Source of the DNA: Rickettsiales bacterium
GTDB lineage: Bacteria > Pseudomonadota > Alphaproteobacteria > Rickettsiales > UBA1997
Assembly (NCBI GenBank): GCA_947441875.1
Contig: CANEUR010000043.1
Location: 1-7,841, forward strand
DNA length: 7,841 nucleotides
Direction of reading: 5' to 3'
Part shown: positions 1-6,529 of the stretch, in pieces
How positions within the stretch are numbered: position 1 is the stretch's first letter
Layout: every line of letters begins with the position of its first letter
Program-made: the position numbers and the translations under genes
Notes under the pieces: generated by a model
Told to the model about the DNA's origin: nothing
What the model saw: the letters and a program-made list of their open reading frames with translations, nothing else
Databases searched by the model: none

Positions 1-216
1 AAAAACGGCAACAACTCGAGTTTTTACATTAATTCTAAACTAGAAGAAACTCAAAATACCACTTCTTCGCTTAATACTTCATTAGAACGATATCTAGAAA
101 TAGGCACTTCTTTTGATGGCTACATTGGCGAAATCTTGATTTTTAACCGAGCTTTAAAAGTAAGAGAAAGAATGCTTGTAGAACAATATTTAATGAAAAA
201 ATGGAGAATAAAATAA
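1..216 (+). CDS. C-terminal fragment of a LamG/concanavalin-like jelly-roll protein (5' end outside window)
   Basis: Reading frame 1 is open from the first base to a TAA at 214-216, giving the last 71 residues of a longer protein. The tail contains FDGYIGEILIFNRAL followed by a charged helix with VEQYLMKKW. This is the usual C-terminal signature of LamG/jelly-roll domains, in which a final beta-strand (x-G-x-I-x-E-I-x-I-F-N-R-A-L) leads into a helix ending near K-K-W. Such domains bind carbohydrate or protein ligands and occur on secreted or surface proteins. In some alphaproteobacteria they sit behind a prepilin-type N-terminus, but the N-terminus is not visible here, so pseudopilin, adhesin or enzyme cannot be distinguished. 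The preceding part is rich in N, S and T, as is common in extracellular proteins. The stop codon lies in the loop of the terminator hairpin. The domain call is fairly sure; the role of the full protein is unknown. Confidence 0.65.
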   Translation, partial: KNGNNSSFYINSKLEETQNTTSSLNTSLERYLEIGTSFDGYIGEILIFNRALKVRERMLVEQYLMKKWRIK

Positions 217-233
217 TTTATTTTCCATTTTTA
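196..233. terminator. Bidirectional rho-independent-type terminator
   Basis: ATGGAGAATAAA (201-212) pairs with TTTATTTTCCAT (217-228) around a four-base loop, with one G-T wobble (206/223). Flanking A197-200 and T229-232 extend the stem to about 16 bp and give a T-run on either strand (T228-232 on plus, complement of A196-201 on minus). It sits between two tail-to-tail genes: it covers the stop codon of the LamG-like gene and lies 68 nt beyond the stop of the minus-strand gene ending at 297. On the minus transcript the wobble becomes a C-A mismatch, so termination should be slightly better on plus. The stem is AT-rich and therefore weak by enteric standards. Confidence 0.6.
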
Positions 234-255
234 AATGCTATAGAGCTATTGCATT
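234..255. repeat. Imperfect palindrome in the tail-to-tail gap
   Basis: AATGC-t-ATAG-ag-CTAT-t-GCATT forms two paired blocks of 5 and 4 bp separated by a T-T mismatch. It lies next to the bidirectional terminator in the only gap here (217-296) not used by a gene. Neither side carries a T-run, so it is not a terminator by itself. It could be an RNA 3'-end stabiliser for the minus transcript, a protein site, or chance. The rest of the gap shows no promoter or RNA gene that I can recognise. Confidence 0.3.
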
Positions 256-296
256 AGTAATTTGTCAAATCTAAAAAGATAGTTTATAATAACTCT

Positions 297-857
297 TTAT
301 TCTCTTGCTTTTTTTTGTTCTAGTATTGGTGCAGAATGAGATTTTTGCATAGTTTTTGATGGTGGTTTTTCTTCTAAAAAAAAATGTAAAAATGTGTTGA
401 TGATTTTATATTTAAGGTGATGTTCATTTTCTATTTTTTGAATACGATCTTGTCTAATTTTCTCGGCTTCTTCAAATGCTTTGTTTATTATTTGAGGTGT
501 TATATCTTTAAGTAATATTGTAGATAACTGTTGTTCTACTAATGTTGTATTATAAATATCTTCATCTTTACATAATAATATTTGCAATGCTCTATATGTT
601 AAGTGTAAATTTTCAGATTCTAGTTGTAAATTTAATAAAGCAGATAATACTCGAGTTTTTATATTATTTCTTGATAATAAAATCATGTCTTCTAGTATCT
701 GTTTTTCTTTTAAATGTTGTTTTTGTTCTATTTCGTTATTTATTTCTTCAAGAAGCTTTGGTTGTTGTTTTAGATCTTGCAAAAATTGACCTGCTGAATA
801 ATTTTCTAGTATTGAAAATTTTGATATTTGTGATGATGGTTTTGATTGTGTTGGCAT
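297..857 (-). CDS. Uncharacterised, mainly helical cytoplasmic protein (186 aa)
   Basis: I do not recognise a family. The protein is soluble, with no signal peptide or membrane segment, and is rich in E, K, Q, L and I. A polar N-terminus of about 15 residues precedes long predicted amphipathic helices over about residues 22-163, including a strongly charged stretch at 124-146 that could form a coiled coil. There is a single Cys (C96). The C-terminus is polar and proline-containing, with SHSAPIL at 173-179. The ATG at 855-857 lies 33 nt after the ubiE stop on the same strand, with no recognisable promoter of its own, so it is probably the distal gene of a ubiE transcript that ends at the hairpin at 196-233. 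No Shine-Dalgarno sequence precedes the start. The opposite-strand reading frame is an implausible string of hydrophobic residues, which supports the minus strand. A lineage-specific or host-interaction protein is possible, but that is only inference. Confidence 0.7.
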   Translation of the reverse strand: MPTQSKPSSQISKFSILENYSAGQFLQDLKQQPKLLEEINNEIEQKQHLKEKQILEDMILLSRNNIKTRVLSALLNLQLESENLHLTYRALQILLCKDEDIYNTTLVEQQLSTILLKDITPQIINKAFEEAEKIRQDRIQKIENEHHLKYKIINTFLHFFLEEKPPSKTMQKSHSAPILEQKKARE

Positions 858-890
858 ATTGATAAATAAATATAAGTTTTACAAGTGATT

Positions 891-1649
891 TTAACCTCTT
901 TTATAACCATAGTGTAGGCAAGCAACACCGCAAGATAAATTTTGGTAGCTACTATTGATAAAACCTGCTTGATTAATTAACTCTAAAAACTGCTCTTGAG
1001 CAGGAAAAACTCTAATACTTTCTACTAAATATTGATAAGAATTAGTGTCGTTTAGCACTAGGCTTCCAATTTTTGGAATAACTTGAAACGAATATAAATC
1101 GTAAAGTTTTTGTAGCCATAAATCGTTGATTTTAGAAAATTCTAAACAAATAAACTTGCCTTGCGGTTTTAAAACTCGGTAAATTTCGCTTAAACCAGTG
1201 GCAAGATTAGTAAAGTTGCGCAAGCCAAAAGCAATGGTTACTGCATCAAAACTATTATCGGCAAAAGGCAGATTTTCGCCGTTTGCCACACAAAATTTTA
1301 AGTGATGAAATAAATTTTGGTTTATAGCTTTATCTTTGGCTATTTTTAACATTTCGGGGTTAAGATCGGAAAGTGTGATAGAAAAATTAGCAACACCAAT
1401 TTTTTGAGCTTGTTTGGTAATTTTTAAAGCAATATCGCCTGTGCCAGAGGCAAGATCGAGTATTTGTTTGTGTTGGCTAAAATTTAGTTGTTGAATCATG
1501 GTGTTTTTCCAGAGTCGATGAATTCCTGCGCTCATTAGATCGTTCATTAAATCGTATTTAGGGGCAACTGCCGAAAAAATTGCTTGCACTAAATTAGATT
1601 TACTAATAGAATCGACCATTTTAAAACCAAAGTTTGTTTTATTTTCCAT
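891..1649 (-). CDS. ubiE: Ubiquinone biosynthesis C-methyltransferase UbiE
   Basis: This SAM-dependent enzyme methylates a carbon of the benzoquinol ring late in ubiquinone synthesis; the same family does the last step of menaquinone synthesis. At 252 aa it matches the usual length (E. coli about 251). Family signatures are intact: YDLMNDLMSAGIHRLW (32-47); the SAM-binding glycine loop DLASGTGD (65-72), with S where many members have G; the acidic strand end SDLNPEML (94-101); AFGLRNF (140-146); RVLKPQGKFICLEFS (158-172); and SYQYLVESIRVFP (204-216). The ATG start fits the family N-terminus (T-N-F-G-F-K close to Met1) and directly abuts the queA start codon, so its promoter and ribosome-entry region must lie inside queA. 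I found only a weak extended -10-like TGGTAAATC there (complement of 1674-1682). No Shine-Dalgarno sequence is present. The unknown helical gene lies 33 nt downstream and is probably cotranscribed. Confidence 0.95.
   Translation of the reverse strand: MENKTNFGFKMVDSISKSNLVQAIFSAVAPKYDLMNDLMSAGIHRLWKNTMIQQLNFSQHKQILDLASGTGDIALKITKQAQKIGVANFSITLSDLNPEMLKIAKDKAINQNLFHHLKFCVANGENLPFADNSFDAVTIAFGLRNFTNLATGLSEIYRVLKPQGKFICLEFSKINDLWLQKLYDLYSFQVIPKIGSLVLNDTNSYQYLVESIRVFPAQEQFLELINQAGFINSSYQNLSCGVACLHYGYKRG
1584..1612 (+). promoter_or_regulatory. Candidate sigma70-type promoter for queA, inside ubiE
   Basis: TTGCAC (1584-1589) and TAGAAT (1607-1612) are separated by 17 bp; the -10 matches consensus at 5 of 6 positions and the -35 at 3 of 6. 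A start near 1619 would give queA a leader of about 30 nt. The site lies within the opposing ubiE coding region, which must be the case for any queA promoter because the two genes have no gap. In AT-rich DNA a match of this quality can be chance. Confidence 0.4.
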
Positions 1650-2684
1650 ATGTTTACTTGCGATTTTGATTTTGATTTACCATCACATTTAATTGCCCAA
1701 GAACCTTCTTTAAGTAAGGCAAACACTAAAATGCTAGTTTTTAAACAACAGCAAATTATCGATGCCAAGGTAAAAGATTTGGTTAATTTTTTACCGCAAG
1801 GTTGTGTTTTAGTGTTTAACGATGCCAAAGTGATTAAAGCTAAACTTACCGCCATAATTACCAGAAATCAAGCAGTTTTAAATTTTAATCTTAATCAACA
1901 AATTAGCAATGATTTTCAACAAAATTCTTGTTGGACTGCACTTGCCAAACCCTTAAAAAAAGTGCAGGTGGGCGATTTATTACAAATTGGTGAAAATTTT
2001 TCTGCCACAGTGCTGGCAAAAAATGGTAGTTTTCTTACTTTAAGTTTTTCTTGTAATAACATTGATTTGCTAAAAAATCTTGAAAAGTTCGGTCAAATGC
2101 CGTTGCCGCCTTACATCAAAACAACTAGTGAAAAAGATCACCAAAACTATCAAACAATTTATGCCAAAAATGGCATGGCAGTGGCAGCGCCTACGGCTGG
2201 TTTGCATTTTAACCAAGAGATTTTAGATTCTTTAAAGCAAAAAGAGATCACTCAAACTTTTTTAACTTTAAATGTGGGGGCGGGCACTTTTTTGCCAGTA
2301 AAAACTACTCAAATTGCCGATCATCAAATGCATCACGAAAGTTTTGTGTTAAACCAAGAAACTGCCGATATTATTAATTTAGCTAAAAAAGAAGGGCGAA
2401 AAATTATTGCCGTTGGCACTACTGCTTTACGTGTGCTAGAGGCTGTAGCAAACCAGCAAGGAAAGTTGCTTGCTAAAACAGGAAGCACTGATATTTTTAT
2501 TTATCCGCCTTATCAATTTAAAATAGTCGATGGGCTTTTTACGAATTTTCATTTACCAAAATCAACACTTTTTATGCTTATTTCGGCTTTTGTAGGCAAA
2601 AAAAATGCTTTTACTATTTATAACCATGCCATTAAGCATAATTACCGCTTTTACTCTTACGGTGACAGTTCGTTATTGATGTAA
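1650..2684 (+). CDS. queA: S-adenosylmethionine:tRNA ribosyltransferase-isomerase QueA
   Basis: QueA transfers and rearranges the ribosyl group of SAM onto 7-aminomethyl-7-deazaguanine at position 34 of tRNAs with GUN anticodons, giving epoxyqueuosine. The 344 aa length is close to the family norm (about 340-360). Visible signatures are the N-terminal DFDFDLPSHLIAQEP (5-19), VFNDAKVIKAKL (55-66), MPLPPYIK (150-157), AVAAPTAGLHF (177-187), LNVGAGTFLPVK (207-218), MHHESF (227-232), GRKIIAVGTTALRVLEA (249-265), DIFIYPP (281-287), FTNFHLPKSTLFMLISAF (297-314) and the terminal YRFYSYGDSSLL. The family N-terminus aligns with Met1, so the ATG at 1650 is well supported although it touches the ubiE start and has no Shine-Dalgarno sequence. 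Some usual arginines near the N-terminus are replaced (T27, K60). It is the only plus-strand gene between two minus-strand units. Confidence 0.95.
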   Translation: MFTCDFDFDLPSHLIAQEPSLSKANTKMLVFKQQQIIDAKVKDLVNFLPQGCVLVFNDAKVIKAKLTAIITRNQAVLNFNLNQQISNDFQQNSCWTALAKPLKKVQVGDLLQIGENFSATVLAKNGSFLTLSFSCNNIDLLKNLEKFGQMPLPPYIKTTSEKDHQNYQTIYAKNGMAVAAPTAGLHFNQEILDSLKQKEITQTFLTLNVGAGTFLPVKTTQIADHQMHHESFVLNQETADIINLAKKEGRKIIAVGTTALRVLEAVANQQGKLLAKTGSTDIFIYPPYQFKIVDGLFTNFHLPKSTLFMLISAFVGKKNAFTIYNHAIKHNYRFYSYGDSSLLM

Positions 2685-2685
2685 G

Positions 2686-2733
2686 ATGATATAATAAAAC
2701 TGTTGCACCACTAATTATATTTTATCATTTTTT
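2686..2733 (+). terminator. Weak candidate terminator after queA
   Basis: ATGATATAAT (2686-2695) can pair with ATTA (2714-2717) and TATCAT (2723-2728) with a five-base bulge, followed by T2729-2733. The stem is entirely AT except for one G-C pair, and the loop is long (18 nt). It runs into the last codons of the opposing nhaA gene. The position just after the queA stop fits, but the structure is poor. I see no convincing T-run structure for nhaA in the other direction. Confidence 0.25.
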
Positions 2734-3894
2734 ACGAAAAACATCAATAGTAAATACCAGCGATAAGCCAAAAACTACAATGAAAAAATTCACTAACATT
2801 AAAGATAATTTTGTTTGATTTAGCAATACAACATCTTCTTTAAATAAAACCGAATTAAAAAACAAGCCACAACTAAAGCTAGCACTACTAAATATTGCTA
2901 AACAATAAACTTTTAGCCAGTCAGTTTTTATTGGTAATTGTGCAATTCGTAACTTGATAACAACCAAAATAAATAGCAAAAACCCCATTTGCTTTCCTAA
3001 TAAAACACTTAAAACAACACTTATTATCATTGGTTGTAATAAATATTCAAATTCGAAATTATCAAAATTTAATCCGGTGTTAGCAAAGATAAATATTGGC
3101 AACACAAAAAAATCAACAATAGGAGAAATATGTTTAGCTATTTTAATTGCTACAGGTTTATGTTTATATCTCAAAGGAATAAAAAACCCCAAAACAACCC
3201 CAGCTAAAACTTGCGGAACATTGCAAAGCCATAATAAAAACCATAAGACACCAGCAGTTAAAATATAAGCATAAATATTGTAGAAATTGCAATATTTAAA
3301 AATGCAAAAACAAGCAAAAATAGAAGCCAATAAAAATAAATAAATGTATTCGGAGCTGTTGTAAAAAGTGCTAAACAAAATAATAAAAACAGCATTATTA
3401 ATAGCGGTAATTGCTAAAACAATGGCAATTACTTTGTTATTAAAAAAATTGCCACATAATTTTACTAAACAATAAAATAAAGCCCCATCAGTAAGACAAG
3501 AAGTTAAAAAACCATCAATATTGTTTAGCTTGTTATAACTTGTGGCATAAAAAACAATTATCGCTCCCAAGATGCTTCCCATAGAAGCAAAAACTGAAAA
3601 AATAGCTCTTTTAGAAATTGTCAGTTCACCTATCAGAAATTCTTTTTTTAATTCTATTGCCATTAATAAAAAAAACAGCAACATAAAAACATTATTAATA
3701 AAATCGGTAATAGTAAATTTTTGTTTAGCAAAACTAAACACAACCGACTCAAAAAATTTAAGATAATAAATGCTTGCAGAAGAATTGTTTACCAATAACG
3801 AAAACAGCATTGCGAAACAAATACAAATACCAGCTGATGTTTCGCTACGAAAAAAATTAATATCGTTATAAATTTTTGTTTTGATAGGTGTCAT
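2725..3894 (-). CDS. nhaA: NhaA-family Na+/H+ antiporter homologue with altered ion site
   Basis: This 389 aa polytopic inner-membrane protein (about 12 hydrophobic segments) aligns along its length with NhaA, which expels Na+ or Li+ in exchange for protons. Landmarks include INFFRSETSAGI at the start (12-23), FFLLMAIELKKEFL (74-87), AGVVLGFFIPL (231-241), LPIFIFANTGL (265-275) and the TM10 lysine in LLGKQMG (K301, E. coli K300). The TM4 aspartate is kept (T135-D136, E. coli D133). The TM5 pair that binds the ion, E. coli D163-D164, reads N166-N167 (AITAINNAVF). The pH-related histidine equivalent (E. coli H225) appears replaced in NVPQVLAG, and the TM11 motif GxGFTxS reads SASFSCG. The frame is intact, so this looks like a retained but functionally changed protein rather than debris. 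The ATG overlaps the dxs end by 29 nt, making it the last gene of the lptA-lptB-dxs-nhaA unit. Family membership is secure; antiport activity is doubtful. Confidence 0.88.
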   Translation of the reverse strand: MTPIKTKIYNDINFFRSETSAGICICFAMLFSLLVNNSSASIYYLKFFESVVFSFAKQKFTITDFINNVFMLLFFLLMAIELKKEFLIGELTISKRAIFSVFASMGSILGAIIVFYATSYNKLNNIDGFLTSCLTDGALFYCLVKLCGNFFNNKVIAIVLAITAINNAVFIILFSTFYNSSEYIYLFLLASIFACFCIFKYCNFYNIYAYILTAGVLWFLLWLCNVPQVLAGVVLGFFIPLRYKHKPVAIKIAKHISPIVDFFVLPIFIFANTGLNFDNFEFEYLLQPMIISVVLSVLLGKQMGFLLFILVVIKLRIAQLPIKTDWLKVYCLAIFSSASFSCGLFFNSVLFKEDVVLLNQTKLSLMLVNFFIVVFGLSLVFTIDVFRKK

Positions 3895-5794
3895 GTAATT
3901 TTTTAGCTATTTCGAAAATAAAAGATGGACTCAAACCGCCTTCTTCTTGCATTGCTTCAATAGTATTTTGCTCAATAAAATGATCTGGCATAAATAAAGA
4001 GCGAAAAATTATTTTACCTGTATCAAGTAAATTATTTTGCAATAATAAATTAGCAACAACACTACCAAAACCGCCTATCACTCCTTCTTCGATAGTTAAA
4101 ATAATGTGATGATTTTGAGCGACTTCTAGAATTAGATTTTCATCAAGAGGTTTTGCAAACAAAGCATTAACTACCGAAAAACCAAAACCATATTTAGCAA
4201 AAAACATTTCTGAAGCTAGTAGAGCATTCTCAATAATTGTTCCGTAGGCAATGATAGCAATTTTTTGACCTTGCAATACTATTTTGCCTTTACCAATTGG
4301 TAAAATTTGCTCATCGTGATAATTTAAATTTTCTTGAGTTGTAGCTCTTGGAATGCGAATAGCAGAAGGTTGATTATTGATGGCACAAGAGGTGTTAAGC
4401 ATTTGAATAAATTCTGCACCATTTGTGGGAGCCATTAAAATCATATTTGGTAAATTAATTAAGTAGGCGATATCAAAAGATCCGGCATGGGTAGGGCCAT
4501 CGGCACCAACAAAGCCAGCTCTATCAATAATAAATCTAACAGGTAAATTTTGAATAGCAACATCATGTATTATTTGATCATAACTTCTTTGTAAAAAAGT
4601 AGAATATATGGCACAAAATGGCACAATGTTTTCGGTGGCAAGACCTGCGGCAAAAGTTACTGCATGTTGTTCGGCGATTCCTACATCAAAAAATTTATTT
4701 TTATGCTCAGAGGCAAAAATATCAAGCCCCGTTCCGCTAGGCATTGCGGCAGTTATGGCTACAATATTGGCTTGTTTATGAGCTAAAAGAGTAAGTTTTT
4801 TGCCAAAAATTTGCGAATAACTAGGAGAATTAGATTTAGTTTTGTGTTGAATGCCGGTAGCATAATCGAAAGTAGAAACCGCATGAAGTTTATCGGCTGT
4901 AGGCATGGTTTGGCTGTAGCCTTTGCCTTTTTCGGTGATGCAGTGTAGTAAAATTGGTTGAGTTGGTTTAGTTTGTTGAATATTTTGTAAAATTGGCACC
5001 AGCAAATCAAGCCTATGACCATCTATGGGGCCAATATAATAAAAACCCATTTCTTCAAAAATATTACCGCCCATCCACCATTCTTTGATTGATTTTTCTA
5101 TTTTTCTTGGATATTTATTAAGCTGATCTGGAAAATGATGAGCTAGCCTTTTAGAAAATTCACGTATTTTTAAATAAGATTTTGAAGAAGCTAGCTTCGA
5201 AAAATAATTAGCCATTGCTCCAGTTGGTTTAGCAATAGACATTTCGTTATCGTTTAAAATAATAATTAAACGATTATTAATAAAGCATTCTTTTAAAGCT
5301 CCTGCATTGTTCATGGCTTCATAAGCCATGCCGGCCGACATTGCTCCATCGCCTATTACTGCAATTACATCGCCATTTTCACCTTTTAAGTGCTTTGCCA
5401 AGGCAATACCTACCGCAGCCGAAATAGAAGTAGAGCTATGCCCCGCTCCAAAAGAATCAAACTCGCTTTCTTTTCTTTTAGTAAAACCCGATAAACCATT
5501 AGGTTTTCTTATGGTGTGCATTAAATTTTTGCGTCCTGTGAGTATTTTGTGCGGATAAGATTGATGCCCAACATCCCAAATAATTTTATCTTGCGGAGCA
5601 TTAAAAACATAATGCAAGGCACAAGTTATTTCTATCACACCCAAGCCAGCCCCCAAATGGCCACCAGTTTGAGCAACAAAAGCAATAGTTGCTTGTCTTA
5701 ATTCGTGAGAAATTTCTTGCAATTCTGTTAAAGAAAATTGCTTTAAATCGGCAGGAAAATTAATTTGATCGAGATATTTAGTAGTAAAAGACAT
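3866..5794 (-). CDS. dxs: 1-deoxy-D-xylulose-5-phosphate synthase
   Basis: Dxs is a thiamine-diphosphate enzyme that condenses pyruvate with glyceraldehyde 3-phosphate to DXP, the first step of the MEP isoprenoid pathway, with a side use of DXP in thiamine and pyridoxal synthesis. All landmarks of the 642 aa protein are intact: GGHLGAGLGVIE (44-55, H46), WDVGHQSYPHKILTGR (73-88), DSFGAGHSSTSISAA (113-127), the ThDP/Mg site GDGAMSAG (148-155) to NDNEMS (181-186), the catalytic glutamate in VGIAEQHAVT (E375, E. coli E370), LQRSYDQ (401-407), DRAGFVGADGPTHAG (424-438) and a C-terminal transketolase-type domain. The ADGPTHAG form is common in alphaproteobacteria. The ATG is three bases after the lptB stop and has no Shine-Dalgarno sequence, which suggests translational coupling. 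The 3' end overlaps nhaA by 29 nt. Its presence argues against the genus Rickettsia, which lacks the MEP pathway. Confidence 0.97.
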   Translation of the reverse strand: MSFTTKYLDQINFPADLKQFSLTELQEISHELRQATIAFVAQTGGHLGAGLGVIEITCALHYVFNAPQDKIIWDVGHQSYPHKILTGRKNLMHTIRKPNGLSGFTKRKESEFDSFGAGHSSTSISAAVGIALAKHLKGENGDVIAVIGDGAMSAGMAYEAMNNAGALKECFINNRLIIILNDNEMSIAKPTGAMANYFSKLASSKSYLKIREFSKRLAHHFPDQLNKYPRKIEKSIKEWWMGGNIFEEMGFYYIGPIDGHRLDLLVPILQNIQQTKPTQPILLHCITEKGKGYSQTMPTADKLHAVSTFDYATGIQHKTKSNSPSYSQIFGKKLTLLAHKQANIVAITAAMPSGTGLDIFASEHKNKFFDVGIAEQHAVTFAAGLATENIVPFCAIYSTFLQRSYDQIIHDVAIQNLPVRFIIDRAGFVGADGPTHAGSFDIAYLINLPNMILMAPTNGAEFIQMLNTSCAINNQPSAIRIPRATTQENLNYHDEQILPIGKGKIVLQGQKIAIIAYGTIIENALLASEMFFAKYGFGFSVVNALFAKPLDENLILEVAQNHHIILTIEEGVIGGFGSVVANLLLQNNLLDTGKIIFRSLFMPDHFIEQNTIEAMQEEGGLSPSFIFEIAKKLHDTYQNKNL

Positions 5795-5797
5795 ATA

Positions 5798-6529
5798 TTA
5801 AATAGAAAAATCGTTGCCTAAATAAACTTTTTTAACAGTTTCGTTATTAATAATTGTTTGTTTGTCGCCAGAAGCCAACACCGCTCCGTCATAGATGATG
5901 TAAGCTCTATCAACTACCAATAAGGTTTCGCGCACATTGTGATCGGTAATTAAAACACCAATGCCACGATCTTTAAGATGTAAAACCATTTGCCTAATAT
6001 CGGCAACGGCGATGGGATCGATTCCTGCGAAAGGCTCATCAAGCAAAATAAATGCAGGATTAGTAGCAATTGCCCTAGCAATTTCAACCCTTCTTCGCTC
6101 ACCTCCTGAAAGAGATAAAGCATGAGATTTTCGAATATGTATAATGGAAAACTCATTTAATAATTGCTCGAGTTTTTCTTGTTGTTTTTTAGGATTTTTT
6201 TCAACAATCTCTAGTACCGCCATAATGTTTTGCTCAACCGTAAGACCGCGAAAAATAGATACCTCTTGAGGCAAATAACTAATACCTAATTTAGCGCGTT
6301 GATGAATTGGCATTTTTGTGATGTTAGTATCATTTAAAAAAACATCTCCGCTATTTGGTAAAACAAGCCCCACTAACATATAAAAACTAGTGGTTTTACC
6401 TGCGCCATTGGGCCCTAAAATTGCCACCACTTCGTTTTGCTTTACATCAAACGAAACATTTTTAATCACAGTTTTTTTATCATAAATTTTTGATAAATTA
6501 TGAGCAGAAAGAGTTTTGATTTTATTCAT
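5798..6529 (-). CDS. lptB: LPS export ABC transporter ATP-binding protein LptB
   Basis: LptB is the cytoplasmic ATPase dimer that, with LptF and LptG, extracts LPS from the inner membrane and drives it along the Lpt bridge. The 243 aa product has Walker A GPNGAGKTT (39-47), the Q-loop in YLPQEVSIFRGLTVEQNI (Q88), signature LSGGERRRVEIARA (140-153), Walker B FILLDEP (160-166) followed by FAGIDPIAV, and H-loop H197 in TDHNVRETL. The LPQE, SIFR and DEPFAGIDPIAV stretches are typical of LptB rather than of other ABC ATPases. I chose the ATG at 6527-6529, which gives the usual length and an 8-base overlap with the lptA end (ATGAATAA). A longer frame opening at a TTG at 6565 would add 12 poorly conserved residues and overlap lptA further. 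Overlap with lptA and a 3-nt gap to dxs indicate one operon. Confidence 0.96.
   Translation of the reverse strand: MNKIKTLSAHNLSKIYDKKTVIKNVSFDVKQNEVVAILGPNGAGKTTSFYMLVGLVLPNSGDVFLNDTNITKMPIHQRAKLGISYLPQEVSIFRGLTVEQNIMAVLEIVEKNPKKQQEKLEQLLNEFSIIHIRKSHALSLSGGERRRVEIARAIATNPAFILLDEPFAGIDPIAVADIRQMVLHLKDRGIGVLITDHNVRETLLVVDRAYIIYDGAVLASGDKQTIINNETVKKVYLGNDFSI

Noticed and set aside
14..671. Near-repeat ACTCGAGTTTTTA at 14-26 and 649-661, with similarity over about 23 bases
   Set aside because: A 13-base match plus AT-rich flanks is expected by chance in a window of this size and composition. The copies lie in unrelated coding frames; a shorter CTCGAGTTTTT also appears near 6168.
542..862. 106-codon plus-strand frame opposite the 186 aa gene
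   Set aside because: Its product is almost entirely L, I, V, F and Y, the usual antisense image of a hydrophilic K/E/Q/N-rich gene. The minus-strand gene has ordinary composition and lies in line with ubiE.
1589..1855. 88-codon minus-strand frame spanning the ubiE/queA junction
   Set aside because: It is antisense to queA and out of frame with ubiE, both of which are clearly conserved, and it shows no family motif.
2954..3268. 104-codon plus-strand frame inside nhaA
   Set aside because: It is the reverse of a membrane-protein gene, has low-complexity K/N/I/T composition and no motif; nhaA matches its family throughout.
5328..5558. 76-codon plus-strand frame inside dxs
   Set aside because: It lies opposite the most conserved part of dxs (around GDGAMSAG and DSFGAGHSS), so its openness follows from dxs codon constraints.
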